Source: Phytoseiulus persimilis
Taxonomy: Eukaryota; Arthropoda; Arachnida; Mesostigmata; Phytoseiidae
Direction: 5' to 3'
Assembly (NCBI GenBank): GCA_037576195.1
Contig: CM075101.1
Coordinates: 9,362,001 to 9,426,000 of the forward strand
DNA: 64,000 nucleotides
Part shown: positions 36,901-49,800 of the stretch, in pieces
Layout: each line of letters opens with the position of its first letter
How positions within the stretch are numbered: position 1 is the first letter of the stretch
The notes under the pieces: model-generated
What the model was told of the DNA's origin: nothing
The model's input: the letters and a program-made list of their open reading frames with translations, nothing else
Database searches by the model: none
Position numbers and translations under genes: made by a program

Positions 36901-39900
36901 ACAACCGGTGGTCCGCGGCTGAATATTCGTTGGGTCGATGAGGCGAGAAATCACGCCCTGATCGTTACAGAATGACAGCGAAGATCACGGTCAAGTCAAG
37001 GTCTTCAGCAACCTCTCTTGGATGAAGAGGTTGCCTCGGAAGCCACACAGGCACTATTGAGAACGGGTCGAGTTTTGCTCGACGTCCGTTGGACAGAAAG
37101 GCTGCAAAAGGGAAGCGGGAAATTGTCTGCCGATACGTGTGTTTCCTCATCTGGAGCAGCTCTACGTCTGCATTATGTATGATTGAGACACCTGTCCGTC
37201 CTTGGGTTGACAGAGCTCCTTGGGCCATCGGCTGGGAAGTGTATGACATTGTCCAATCGAATCGCCCCGCTTTCAGTCAATCTGTCAAAGTCCTCAGCTG
37301 AAGGCTCCCCTCCGGGAAGGAGCGATCCGGTAGTTCGAGACCTCCACAAATTGTTCCCCGAGCATTCAGTGCCCACAGAAGCTAGTTCATCTCTTATCTG
37401 TGTTCTCGGTGGTTCTTCGCAGGCGTGGAGATGACGACGTGCTCAAAATGATTGGCGAACCTGAAGAGGATTTTATTCATCATAATTAGCAGTCAGTGTG
37501 GCGAACCTATTTCACAAAGATCAGAGCCAGCCAAGTTCCCTCACTCGGGGCGATTGAGCGACTGCTCCCTGCAACGACCATCATGTGCAACTGATTTCCA
37601 CCCACACTGACGCCATTTTTGATGCTTCATGAAAGGTGAACCTGCCGGCTCATTCAATCGCAGATAATATATGAGCTACCTCCATCCGTCTTGTATTCTA
37701 CCGTGAGTTTCGCTCACTGATCTGAGAACCGAATGATACCCGACAATATATCGCGTTGCTTGGCTTGAACGATATCGTAGTGGGATGCTGTTAGAAACGT
37801 TCTGCGTTCTGATGGCGTTCTGTACTCGAAAAACCTTTCGACATCCTTGCGGATGTAGATAATTCACCATGCGAACCACTGGTCAAGCATTGTTAGCCTT
37901 CTTTTCAGGTGTGCATGTGAAGGAATGCTGGAGCGATATCTAGTTCTGAGAGTTCTTTTCCTAGACCGGAGGTGCCAAGTGCTTAACCGATGCTATTCAT
38001 AGGGTGGTCTTTCAGTTCCTGAAATCTGTTCAGACCGACCCGGAATCGCCACAGAAGCGAACGATCCTCCGGCTGCTCGTGGAGCGACAACAAAAGCGTG
38101 CGCCTATTCGATGACTCTGCCTCGTTTGATAACGTCCCGCAAGGCGTCGAGACGACTCCGTTCCTTGAAGATTCGATAGTTTCTATGGTATGCCTCCAAC
38201 CCGGCTGTCACGGTGCACGATGTCGTTCGAGTTGCACGGTTCTCAGATGATCAGGCGATATAGTGAGGCTTTCATCCGAATGCTGCCAAGAACAGCGGAG
38301 GGATCAAGCCGTTTCTCTAGGCAGAGTCTTCATTGTTGTTTATGACCGTTGAACTCGACTGCCACCATCGTATAGGCAAGAGGAATGATGGAATCTTCGG
38401 AAGCGCTTCGCCGACGGTCGACATTTCCATGCAGTAAACTTTGGGGAAACGCTTCGATAAATGCGTCGTAATCATTATTGACAGTGAGCTTCTTCCATCG
38501 ACTTCCACATAAATGTTCTTCAGGATGATAGTTATCGCATTATGATCGGGTCTGGATTCGCCGTTGTTATGCATACTGCGGGGAAATCCCCGAGAAAGTT
38601 CTGTCGGGAAACTTCTTTTTTCTCCAGACATATTCGCGGACATCTGGCCGCCGAATGGTCGGGTTTCCCGCAGCCGTAGCAAGTTGCTTGATGAGATGAT
38701 GTACGCCTGCGATCAGGAGTTTTGGTGAAGATCTCCTTCCCGGTGGTGTCGGCAGTTTCTCTACATGATTTCGGTGTGGTTTGATGTGATTTCGGTATGG
38801 AGTTGTGAGAAATCCACTTTCGTGGCGCTTTGAGCTTCAGACATCCCACCACCACAAGAGACAACTCGAGAAATTCGAATATCAATGGAAACAACGACGT
38901 CAGAGAAGTTCTTGCTCCCCTCGAATTCGACTGAAGAAGCTCGTTCGTACGACGATCTGGAATTCAACCGCGAGCAAATTGATTCGGCCTGACTGGATTT
39001 CTCCGTGTGAACAACCGCAACCCAGCGAGCCCATTCGGGGTCGACCCTCGAAGTCGGGCTTCGGTTCACAAGTCATATGGGACGATTCGTGGGAGGAGCT
39101 GTCCACTCTTTCGTAACCGGCATATTCAACTCCTGCACATTCGCGATGATATCTTTATATGTCGACTTCTCCGGATTCCCTTCCGAATAGCTCCCCGAAC
39201 GTACTAGCTGCCATGTAGGAGAGTTTCGCATTGTCTGACCCATCGCATTTCTTTTCGAGTACTACGTAATTTTCGAGTCGGCTCACACATTCTGATATTT
39301 CATCTTTTCCTCATTTCCTCGGAAGCTTCACAAGCATTCACCTTCTCCGAAATTTCCTCTCATTGGATACCCTCGCCAAACACTCCTAGATGAATGATAA
39401 CCGTATTCCTCGGCTCCTCAATTTTTGTAGACTCCTCCCGACCCCTTCTCGAACTCAGCCTTCCGCGTTCCTGAGCTCCGCTTTGAGACCTCTGTTTTTT
39501 CTGGAGGACGTTCGCTCATTGTATTCATCATTCGTCGGAAGCCCGAGCCAACTTCAATTCCGATTCTTTGATCGGAACAATGGAGATTCGCTGACGAACA
39601 GCTGAAAGAATGCCTAACAAGCAGATGGCTCGCCACTCCACACCGCAGCACTCTAGCTGGCGGTTGGCAGCGAAGCTATTTTTGATTTTGGCTCTGTGCT
39701 CAATATTAGCGGCACAAGACTGCCGTCGATCAATCGCGCGTTTATGTGAAATACTCGTGAGCTCCGAGTGGCGCGCATTTTTCGTGTTTCAGAAGACAAC
39801 CCTTCTGGTCGGCTCCAACGTTCCCGTCGCGGCGTTCCAGACACAGAGCGTTCCCGCGTGAGCTGAGCAGCGATCGTGGGTGTGCACGATTTCGGTCGTC

Positions 39901-42900
39901 CGTTTCGAACTTTTCGATCCTCTCTCTCTCGGAGCCGTCAAATCTCGGATGAGTCTGTTCACAACAGTGTTCGAATTCAGCGGGTGACGGAGTCGATTCT
40001 GGGGAATGATTCCTTCATCTGCTGTTCAGAGGTCGAGCGGGAACCGTGCAGCTTATCCACTACACCTCAAACACCTTGCTGTGATGAAGAAATCATGGGC
40101 GAAAGCTCTCTCCCTCCAGAGGAATGTGATCAATCAATCCACGTCGATTATAATCGACCGGATAATTATCCGGCAGCCCGTGAGTCCCACTTCATAGGGA
40201 GCTCCATGAATTTTTCTCCCTCCGCAAACGCCATGGAGAAGGCCTGAGCCTACGTTGATGATAGCCTGAAACTCGAACCCGCTCACTCCTCGCAAGGCCC
40301 TCCATCGGTAGGCATCTGGCCCTCCCTGCCTGTCATTCATTCGAACCGCAAGCAACAAAGAATCCGACCGGACATCAGCCCGCCAGCGAGGTGCCGGCTA
40401 GCGGAACGTTACAGAATGATTTGATGCACTCACCCGCCTAGCCTCTCCTCGCAAGTATTGTAATTACATTCGAGGCTGGAACCTGTAGGAGTGCACCGAC
40501 AGTTTGATGATAGGAGAGCTCTCGCTTCAGTTCCACAGTCAGAACCATATGTTCGAAGGCTTAATGAATTACAGCACGCTGATTCGTATTGAAGGGAGAG
40601 CTCGGGGAGGCAGTTTTCGTGTCAGACGGACACAAATTTCCATCAGCTCACACATGTAGTGGTCGTAGTGTTCCCGACCCGTCCACGCGGGACGACGGAA
40701 AGGCTCCAGTTGGCTTCGCGCGGTCCGCTCCGAGGCGACCGAGTGATATATGGTTTGTCTGAGAAAAACCTCGTCTGTCCTCCGGCCTGGAGCGATGCTC
40801 GGGACGACACTGAAGGCCGAAGCGACCAAGGAGCAGTTGCCGGAAAGGATTCCACTCCCTCATGCCTCAATTCAATTAGATATTTTCCCGAAGTGTGCTC
40901 ATCGTCTGCTTGGAAAAAGGTCTGGTGTGAGTGACAAGCTCATATTATACACAGTCTTCCTCTGACACTCGCACACGCCACCCACATGGCCCTCCACCAT
41001 TCCGTCCGCCGGGTCGGTCATTCTCAACGAGTCCTTGTTGTGGTCGTCGTCATCACTTTCGTCTTCGCCCATGCGCAAACACTATGACACTGACCAATCC
41101 CAGGGAACGTGACGTCTTTTTCGGCTACGGAAGGCCACACCAAATGCGCAGGAGACCATCTACGGAAGCGAAGCCAAAGAAAACTTCTCGCTACCCTCGA
41201 CGCAGACGGGCGAAATACGTGCGGCATGTTCATGCAGAAGAGAGAGAGACGAATTTCGATCTTCGGAAATCTCCGACCTCGCTCCTTCCACTGACGGTCA
41301 CAGATAGTTGGTCAGGAGCTAGCCGAAATGGCCTGCTTTCGGAGCAGAACAATTTGCTTCTGCTCACTGTGGGCTTTAAGGCGATAAACCCTCTCTGTGC
41401 GAGGGAATCGGCATGTTGGGATTCGTAAGCACGTGGCTGGTAATGACACTTCTGACGCGAGACCAGTCCGAGCTGAGGAATACTTCAAGCGCGCCACGCG
41501 GAAACGGGAATCTCATCGAGAAACGCTCCTTCCCGATGTATTCCGATGCGGAAACAAGAACACCTACTTCGACGGATATCCGTTTCCGGAGTTTTATTAT
41601 CATGATAATCATCGTCATTTTCACCATAGTATTCGAGGGATTACATCTAGATCATAACATTATCCATCATTTACTACCCGAATCACCGGGGATTTCAGAT
41701 CTAGGCGTGACCTTATTTCTCTTAGGAACTGAAAATCCGAAATATTCATCCTGACATCCCTGAAGTGTTCATAACGGAGATGTTTCTCACACATGATCCG
41801 TACAATGGAAAGATGTTGACCGCCCCGACTGATCCGACCCTGCCTAGAAGGATCGTTCAGCAGATCGGCAGAACCCCTGTACTTAGCGGAACGCAAAGAG
41901 AGCTTGCGCAATTTTTTTGTTTCCTTTTGGCACTTTCACAACAATGATCGAACGATGATGAGTCCAATGACGAATATCAACAACAATCACTGACAAAATG
42001 CACGTACTCAAATGAAACCAGGCGTCACCGACGCAGGGCCTCGGGAACACGGGAGGACATAGAAGCACTGCTCCGACTGGAACTCCTAACCCTTGTGCGT
42101 GAAGATATGTTGTTAGCTGGGTTACAAACTAACACGGCGGTGAGCGTGGGGCACCGCAGCAATGTTTTTGTTCGGTTCGCATCGCACGGAACCTGTCGTT
42201 GAAGCTTGTGTATTCAGGTTGTACGTGTTGCGTCATGGCATGTTGGATACTATGTATTTCCGCTGGCTCAACCATTATCGTGCGGCTCGTTTTTGTTTTG
42301 CGGCCGATACAAAGTTCTAAGCTCTAGTGCAGCTGCGGCTTTCTCAAAACCAACGATTCCATTTATTACGATCACGATGAGATTCCCATCTTAGCTGACG
42401 ATGGAACCAGTCGGCATGTTTCTCTTCCTCGCTACAGGACACGGATAGGAGAACAAACCCGTGTTCCTTATTCCTCGAAGAATTTTCAACCGATTCCGAG
42501 GATCATTCTATCGAATCACCAGTGTGGGCACAACAAGTGCAGCGTTATCGGACTGGACGCGATTTCGATCTGACGTTTATTCTCCCCCCTGGAAACCGGG
42601 GAATCGGAGGTGTAGCCCCGAATCCCGATGACACTGAACTTCTAACTGGAAATGATGCAATTGCCGAGTCCGCGGTTATTCCGAGACGTGTTCATCCTTA
42701 TTTTTCATGGGAGCGGACAGCCTCGCTCCGAGCCCACCGGCCGGACTGGGAGGAATTCATGCGGGGAGCTATCGATACCGGAGAGAGTTCCGAATGCGGC
42801 CGAAAAGCAGCACGGAAAGTTCTGAATTGGGCCGGCGGAATCGGCTGAAATCGACAATCGGTGTTCCGACGTAGGGGAGGCCTAACTGCTGCGAATGAGA

Positions 42901-43664
42901 TATTTTCTGTGCTCATCGAGTAGGTTCTGAAACTTATTTCCCGTAGCAGCGACTACAAGCCATGAATCTCCCGAAGTTCGGCCAGGAAACACGAGGTTGA
43001 GGTTGTGCCTCTCCCTTGTTGGGATTTATCGGTCTGAGCAACAGACGGCTCGTTTCATGGGAAGTTCGTGATCCAACAAATTCGTTACCTCCGGGATCCC
43101 GGCTCAGTTTGATCCGCGCACCCTAATAGCACCACGGGGAGTCGAATCGAGGGGAGCTGCGGAGCTCAATCATAGGATCGTGATGCGAGAGTCACAGATG
43201 ACAGGCGTTTGTTCATCCTGAATGATCGGTTTCCCTAATTTGGGAACTCTCCATTCTGAGCACAGTCGCGTCCCTCTCCTCCTAACTATTCTGGCTCATG
43301 GGATTTCGGACGGCCAAAACAAAACTCCACGGCCGACTGGTTCCTGATGTCTTTTCTTCGGTGAAGTGACTCTGTCTCGTTGCCTGGAGTTCCGCACTCC
43401 GCTCGGCTTCGGTTCGCTTCTCCTATGGATGCGATTACATCTCATTCACTGTCATTTCAAACATCGGCCTACAAGGATCAGCATACAGCATGTACAGAAT
43501 CAGGCATCTCGAACGACGACGTTAACGTTCTGATCGAGTGATTGAGCTTTGTGGCCGTCAGCGATGAGAACTTTGGAAGCGATATAATCAAGCCGATCAG
43601 CGGACTTGTGCTGATAACGAAGCGAAGTGTTCACTGTCCGGCCGCTACCGGCATTGTTCTGCTG
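33990..43664. other. Nothing recognised downstream of the receptor stop
   Basis: Scattered frames up to 165 residues (40931-41428, plus) on both strands, with no family or exon chain. The receptor's 3' UTR should begin just below 43665. Near 38001-38055 there is one sequence resembling a CAGGGTGGTC-type terminus (TAGGGTGGTC) followed by a weak match to the 45-bp unit (GTTCAGACCGACCCGGAATCGCC). Confidence 0.4.
36231..36243 (+). repeat. Poly-G tract
   Basis: A run of 11 Gs preceded by GGGA. Prone to assembly length error; no associated gene. Confidence 0.9.
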
Positions 43665-43897
43665 CTATTTAACGACGCGTTCGGAACTTCCTGTGAGAAG
43701 ACGTTTGAACGCCTTGCGGAATTCCGTGTTGAAGATCGTGTAAATGATCGGGTTGATGCACGAATTGATGTAGCCGAGCCATGTGGTGAGCATGAAGACG
43801 GTGACTCCGGGCTGGCACTCCTTGCAGCCGAGCTTGATGCAGATCGCATCGATGACATTGCAGGTGAAGAACGGAACCCAACAGAACAGGAACACAC
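43665..43897 (-). CDS. Dop2R: D2-like receptor terminal exon: TM6, TM7 and tail
   Basis: Coding part is 233 bp, ending in TAG at 43665-43667. The acceptor is CGCATTGCAG. It encodes [19 protein letters not shown] (TM6 with the CWxP switch), the third extracellular loop with three cysteines (CIKLGCKEC), TM7 with [20 protein letters not shown], helix 8 ([10 protein letters not shown]) and a short tail ending ERVVK. The 3' UTR end was not determined; no clear AATAAA was seen close to the stop. Confidence 0.95.
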
Positions 43898-46800
43898 CTG
43901 CAATGCGGCGAAGGGGGGCTTTCAGCGGGCATGAAGTTTTATTGTATGATTCGCACGAGAAAGTCTCGGCCGCTGTCTCGCGGCAAACAACGACAGCAGT
44001 GTCCGAGGGCGTCCTGTGACGGAGCTCGAGAGTTCCGTCCTGGATCCAGCATGCCCTAGAATACGTTCGGTTCATTTGGGTGAGCTTGGCGGCAAATTTG
44101 CCAGAAAAGCGCCGTCGTACTCAACAAGAGTATGAGCTCATATATCAGTGAGGCGTCCAGCGGAAGTGTACTCGACCGCCGTCGCCCCAACGACTGCACT
44201 TCAGTCCGACTGAATGCTTTGCTGGCATCCGACTCCGAGCTTGCTTCAAGCCTTCCAAATGTAAATTGCGCGATACAGCAGAGGCAGCGGCAGCAACAGC
44301 CACAACGCTCCCTTCGTCGTGCTCGGCATACACGAACTGATAAGGAAGCCACTCTATCCCAAACGACGTGCGTATGCAGTTATACGAATGTACACCCACG
44401 TGGGGTCGCGAACACACTGACGCATGCACTCAAATGAGCTCAAATGCACGAGTGAGAGCATGGCGAGGCGGATGCCGTTGATAAATCGCGTTGGGATCTC
44501 CGTCGTAACGGTTCGTACCATCCAGGAAAACTTCCGGAAACTGCCTCAATCGGCCACCCAAACTACGAAAGCCACACCAGAAGTACAAATCGTCGAGCCC
44601 TCTTCCACTAAGGTTCACAAGGATTGACCTACGCTCAAAAGCTTGATAAAGCTTGTTGGCAACAAAGTTATAACGGAAAGATGTTCGATAACGTTCGATG
44701 TAGTTCCTAATCACTACCACGAACATGACGTCAACTCCATGTCGGCGAACACAGCGAAACCGGAGGCGACGGACGATATCGGATTACGGTTGACACTCAC
44801 CCAGGACAATCGCCAGAGTCTTCGTGGCTTTACGTTCCCTTTTTGCGGAGACTTTCTCACGTTTCCGACGACTGGACTTCTGCTTATATCGAACTATGTT
44901 GAAGCGCTGCTTTTTGACCAGAGTCGCTCCGGAGGAATCCTGTAATGAATTTCGATCTTCGTATTATCGTCTGAGTCCACAACCAGAAACCACGAGTTGA
45001 TTCTGCGATCCCTGTTCAATTCGTGTAGAGTTTCTCGGAGGTTCAAAATTCGTTTGACAATTACGAGAGTCTAGAGTGGACAATTATAGGAAAGTACCAA
45101 ATTAGTTCAGATTGATTGCTTTTCTTCCAGGTAGACTCGATCCCTGAAACTTCAACAACTTCCTAGGGGCACTCTCATGCATTGCGAGACGGTTCTGCGA
45201 AAACGGGACGGGCCTCTATTCTCCGGGAAAATTCTTCCTTAGTGAGGTTCCTCGGGCGAGTTCGGTTTCTCCCTCTCTTTCGCGTCGATCGCGTCTGGAC
45301 GCTCCCACAGAATTCTCTCCACCATGAAGCTTTGCCACGTTCCTCTAGCAGGTCTGCTGTAGAACGGGAATAATTTCCCTGACTCCGGTTTCTTGCTGGA
45401 GCTGATCTATCCCGCTGTTGAATGACACCGAAACCAACGTCCCGCAGCGCATCATAAGGAACCTCGAGCGCTTTGGACTCGTCACATCGAGATGGACTCA
45501 TCGCGTTCTGAGATCCGGCGCTTCATTCGAAGCTAGGAGCAGTCCACAAGAGGCTCCCTCTACACTCCATTGGGGGCCCGCGTTTCTCCGAATGCTATCT
45601 CTTCCCCCACCCGTTCAGAAAGCACCTACCGCCGGACTCCTCTGCTGAAGTCCGCCACACTGATCTTCAACGACAGGAGTTGTTCCTTATTGTCAGCACA
45701 CGTGACAGCTGTGAACCCGGCGCTCGCTTGGCATCTTCGCCCCGGCGGAACCGATGAGGGAGTCTCCCCGTCTCAACGGATGTTTCTATGGTTTCGGGCC
45801 AGCGCGTATGATGTCCTGTAGAGATCTCCCCGAATCCCTGGTGTGATGAAGCCATTCCGAATGTTTCGGCAGCAAACTAACGGAATAATCAACATTCTTC
45901 CGTTCCGGATTCAATGGAGTAACCTCTTGCCAGGCACTTTATCATCATGACGAACGGGTCTCCACTCCATTCTAATGAGGGGTCAACGAGCTGGAGAGGT
46001 TGGAACGCACGCGGCGGGAACGTACATATAACACAGGAGTTGCATCCACAGAAGAATACGAGGATGGTTTCCTGAACGCGAATTGCATCAACCGGTGCTG
46101 GATCCTCTCTCGCGGAAAGCTTCCTCTGAAGCAAAATGAGATCGAATAACACTCATTTGATCGAACCGAACGGAGTTTGCAAGCTTGTGGGCTTCGCTCG
46201 TCGGCTACGGAGAAAGTTCGACCCGACCGTTGTAAATAAAGGACTCCAACGCAGTGGAAGCTGTTTTTCCAGGTGAACCTGATCGGTTGCCCGGCCTCGA
46301 ATCGGAAAATCTTTGAAACTTTTCATCTTAGGGCATCTTTTCCCACAGTCCAGATCCAGTTCACGGACCGCTCAAGCTCCACTCCCCTGCTTAGTGATCT
46401 GAGGAAGCCCTCGAACAACGTTACAATCGAAAGTTTCTGATCAGGATTATCCGGTCGCTTTTCAGTGAGACTTCGCCTCGGAGTCAGAGAGGAACAGAAT
46501 GGCCTTGAGCCGTTTCTGGATTCACAGCCATTAAATGAATTAGAGAAAAGAACAACTCAGGGATCTCGCGGACGCTGTTTTATGACTATGGCTATAAGAA
46601 GCCACCGCATCTCTCTCCGGTGAGAGGGTCCAGGAGGAACGTTAGGAAGTCACTGTATATGACAGAAGGAAATTAATCGTCCCACTCCACTGGCGCAAAA
46701 ACGAAGCCACCGCGCGGCTCTCGAATCTCGAGCTTTCTGCGTGGCCGTTGGACAGCGAGCACACGCCACATTCACAATCGAGCACCTTGATAAGTTGGTT

Positions 46801-49800
46801 CCAGATGCAGAATACGACCCCGGAGTTCGTGATTGAGCGAAGCGTTCCTGTTATCCGTCGTCTGACCCTGGAGCGTGCCTTGCATAACACGCCTTTCAAT
46901 ATGACAGGCTGGCCATGGAGCAGTCGACTCTGTTCTTGGTCTCGTTGATTCGCGTTTTTTTCTCGCCATCTGCCGCTCATTTCGTGCCCCTTCCCGTCAC
47001 AGAACGCGATGTTACTGAACTGCTGCTCGCGAGCACCGGAAACGAATCCAGCCGAATTAGAATTCCGGGGCATTTTTTTCTAACGACGTGTGCGTGTCGG
47101 GCCTCAGAACACTGCATAATGGTTTTCCGAGACTCATCAGTGTCACGGAGCAACAATGGCGGGTCAAGGAAGAGTTCAGATGGGGCGAAATTCAAAATGT
47201 GACGGAGATGTTCAACATGCATGCTTAGCCGAGCCTCGCCCTTGCCGGCAGCTAGCGACCGCTCCCGCCTGCTGCTGGCTCGCGAGATTCTCCTGCGAGT
47301 GGCCCGACCGAGGGTTCCGCAAGCGGAGTGCCATCAGCAAAAGACGTCACTAAATTATAACGCTTCAGCCGATTTCTTTTGTAAGCTTGTCAAAAGTCGT
47401 TTCTTTCTTCTCGTCCAGTCCACCCACCCACTCGCCCGCCCGCCCGCCCGCCCGACCGGTCGGCCGGCAGTCGGGGAGACCTCCTCTATCTGACACACAA
47501 TCGCGACGCCATATTTTAGGTCTCTCCCTACTGTGAGAAGATGCCGGCGTCGAACCCTGTTGCCTCCGCGACTCATTCAGTGGGATGGTGTGGAATACGA
47601 CGACCGAGAGGACTTTTTTCTCTCCCGCTCGCCGAAGCGCAACCAGACTACTTTGTGATTCAACAGGCAGAACTCGTTTCAGGCTCATTGAGTTCGACAG
47701 CAATGAGTTTTGCATGCATCCAATAGAATAGCCATTGGATTAACGATGTTCTCGGCTGCTCGCGATTCGCGCTGATTAATTGGATGCAGTCCGCCCTTCA
47801 ACAACGGGATCCTCCCTCGGTTTCGAAGCAGGTATCCTAGCAGGTAACTTCGCGAAGCCAATCGTTCAAGCGAGACCAACCTTGTTGCTCTTAATCAGGT
47901 TGAGCGCGTGTGACTGGGCGTTATTAGCCTTAGCCGTTGAGATCTGGCTACCGTCGGGCGAACCTGCAAGGTTCGCCGTCACGGGACCGTTGCCATCTAC
48001 TGTCTCAGCCTCGGGAGCTCCCTCCTGCAAGCAAAAGTCTCTCGGTTGGTATTTTCAGAACGAATCCGCATGCGTGCGTAATGCCTTACACGCATGACTC
48101 CATGGATCCCGAGAAACTGGTTCTCGTTTGGCACGCAGTCAGCTCGCGTTCGGGCATGAGAAGATCCGCGACTGCTTTTCTTCTCGCCCCGTTCGCAGCT
48201 GACCCGCGGCTGGCTCGAAGACGTTCCGCAAGCGCCTGGTCTGCGACCGGTTCGGAGCCAGTCCGCCGGAGGAAAACTCTCCGACCGGTTCGCAGGTGCT
48301 CCGTGAGGCTTCTCGAGCTGGTTGGGAAACGGGCTGAACTTTGGCTCGAACTGGTTCGCGGCTGATCCGATTCCGGTTCGCAGTCGCTTCGCACTTCGCT
48401 CACAGTTGGTTCTCGCAACTGAACCACGGCTCGTTTGGAGTCGGCCTCGGTACGCAGTCGGATGCAGAATAGCTCCGCTCGAGAGCGCCTCGCTGCTCTC
48501 ATCAAACGCACACGCGGAAGTGCAGTACATTAGCGGTGGCCAGTGAATCTACAAATGCTGTTTGCATGCCGCTGCGCTAACAAGATTCCTGTTAAGTTTC
48601 AGACAGATAAACAGGAGAGCGGACGAGTGAATCATCGCTGTCGAAGAGAAGAGGAAAACCCCGAAGTCGAAGCAGTTCCTTCGAAGGGATTTCTTTTCGC
48701 CGCGCAGGCAGATGGCCGGTTGACATCGAAAGGTCCCTCCACGGCACTCTATCACCCACTTGAGTCTCCCTCGGAGTCAATCTCATTGTCGGCGCGTGCA
48801 TCCGACGTCGCACGTGGCGTGCCTCCTTTCCACCAAGCGTCAGACGATGCTATTCGGCCTGAAACCCAACGAGACTCGACTCCGGCCTGCCGCGTTGCGT
48901 GACAATTGGAGAATTGCGCGCATGAGTCGAGAAGTGGTCCCTTGGCCTGTTTGAGACGGGCGCAAACTTCATCTCCCGCGAGGAAAACGCTTGCGATCTC
49001 CGGATCGAGCCACGGAGGGAATTCGGAAGAGGAAAACCGCTGAGTGCGCGAGCCGCTGTTCGGGCGCCGATTCCGGAAAACGAGCGTTTCGTTACATCTG
49101 CAACGACCGTCTCGTGCTGGAACGGCCCGACTCGAAAACGGCACCCGGCAATCCGGTCCGTGAAATGATTGTCATCCGGACGATGTCGGATTGCGAAGGC
49201 CGTAGTCACGATTGTTGCCTGATTTGATGCGAGCCCGACGATTGCTCGACGCGAGAGCAACCGGGCAACTCGTAGTCACCCTCCAGGACTCTAACCCTCC
49301 GTTCCAGCCATCCGATGTTCGAGGTCAACGGTTGACCGCTGAATGGATTTGGGGATTACTTCCTCTATCAGAGGGAACTCTATGAGCCGCCGACACTGGC
49401 GCAGGTAGTGGTTTTCCTCCTCTCCCAGCTTCCAACTCCGGACTTATTCGGCTTCTGTCTCTCGCTCGCTCGCAGAAGCTTGACAGTCCTCCGATCATGG
49501 GGACGCGAGCATTGATGGTAAGCCGTAATAGATTGACCCCGTGAGCCGACGGGGAAGCGAACGGTCTTAGGGACAGCTCCACTTCCATCACTGGGGGAGC
49601 AGGTCGTTTATACAGCAACAGCGGAAGCGCGGCCAAAGTCATCTCGGCAGCGAAATCCGCGAATAGGCTCGGAGCTACAAATTGATGAGCTATTGAATCC
49701 AGAGCAGGTAGCGTCTGCCGAAGCGCCATCTTCTCTCGCGAACCTCTGCGAGGGTTGGGAGCATTCTGAAAACTCAGCTGCGATTCCGGCTTCACACCTC

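Noticed and set aside
43542..43934. 130-residue plus-strand frame over the receptor's last exon
   Set aside because: Antisense shadow; the minus strand there encodes unmistakable TM6 and TM7.
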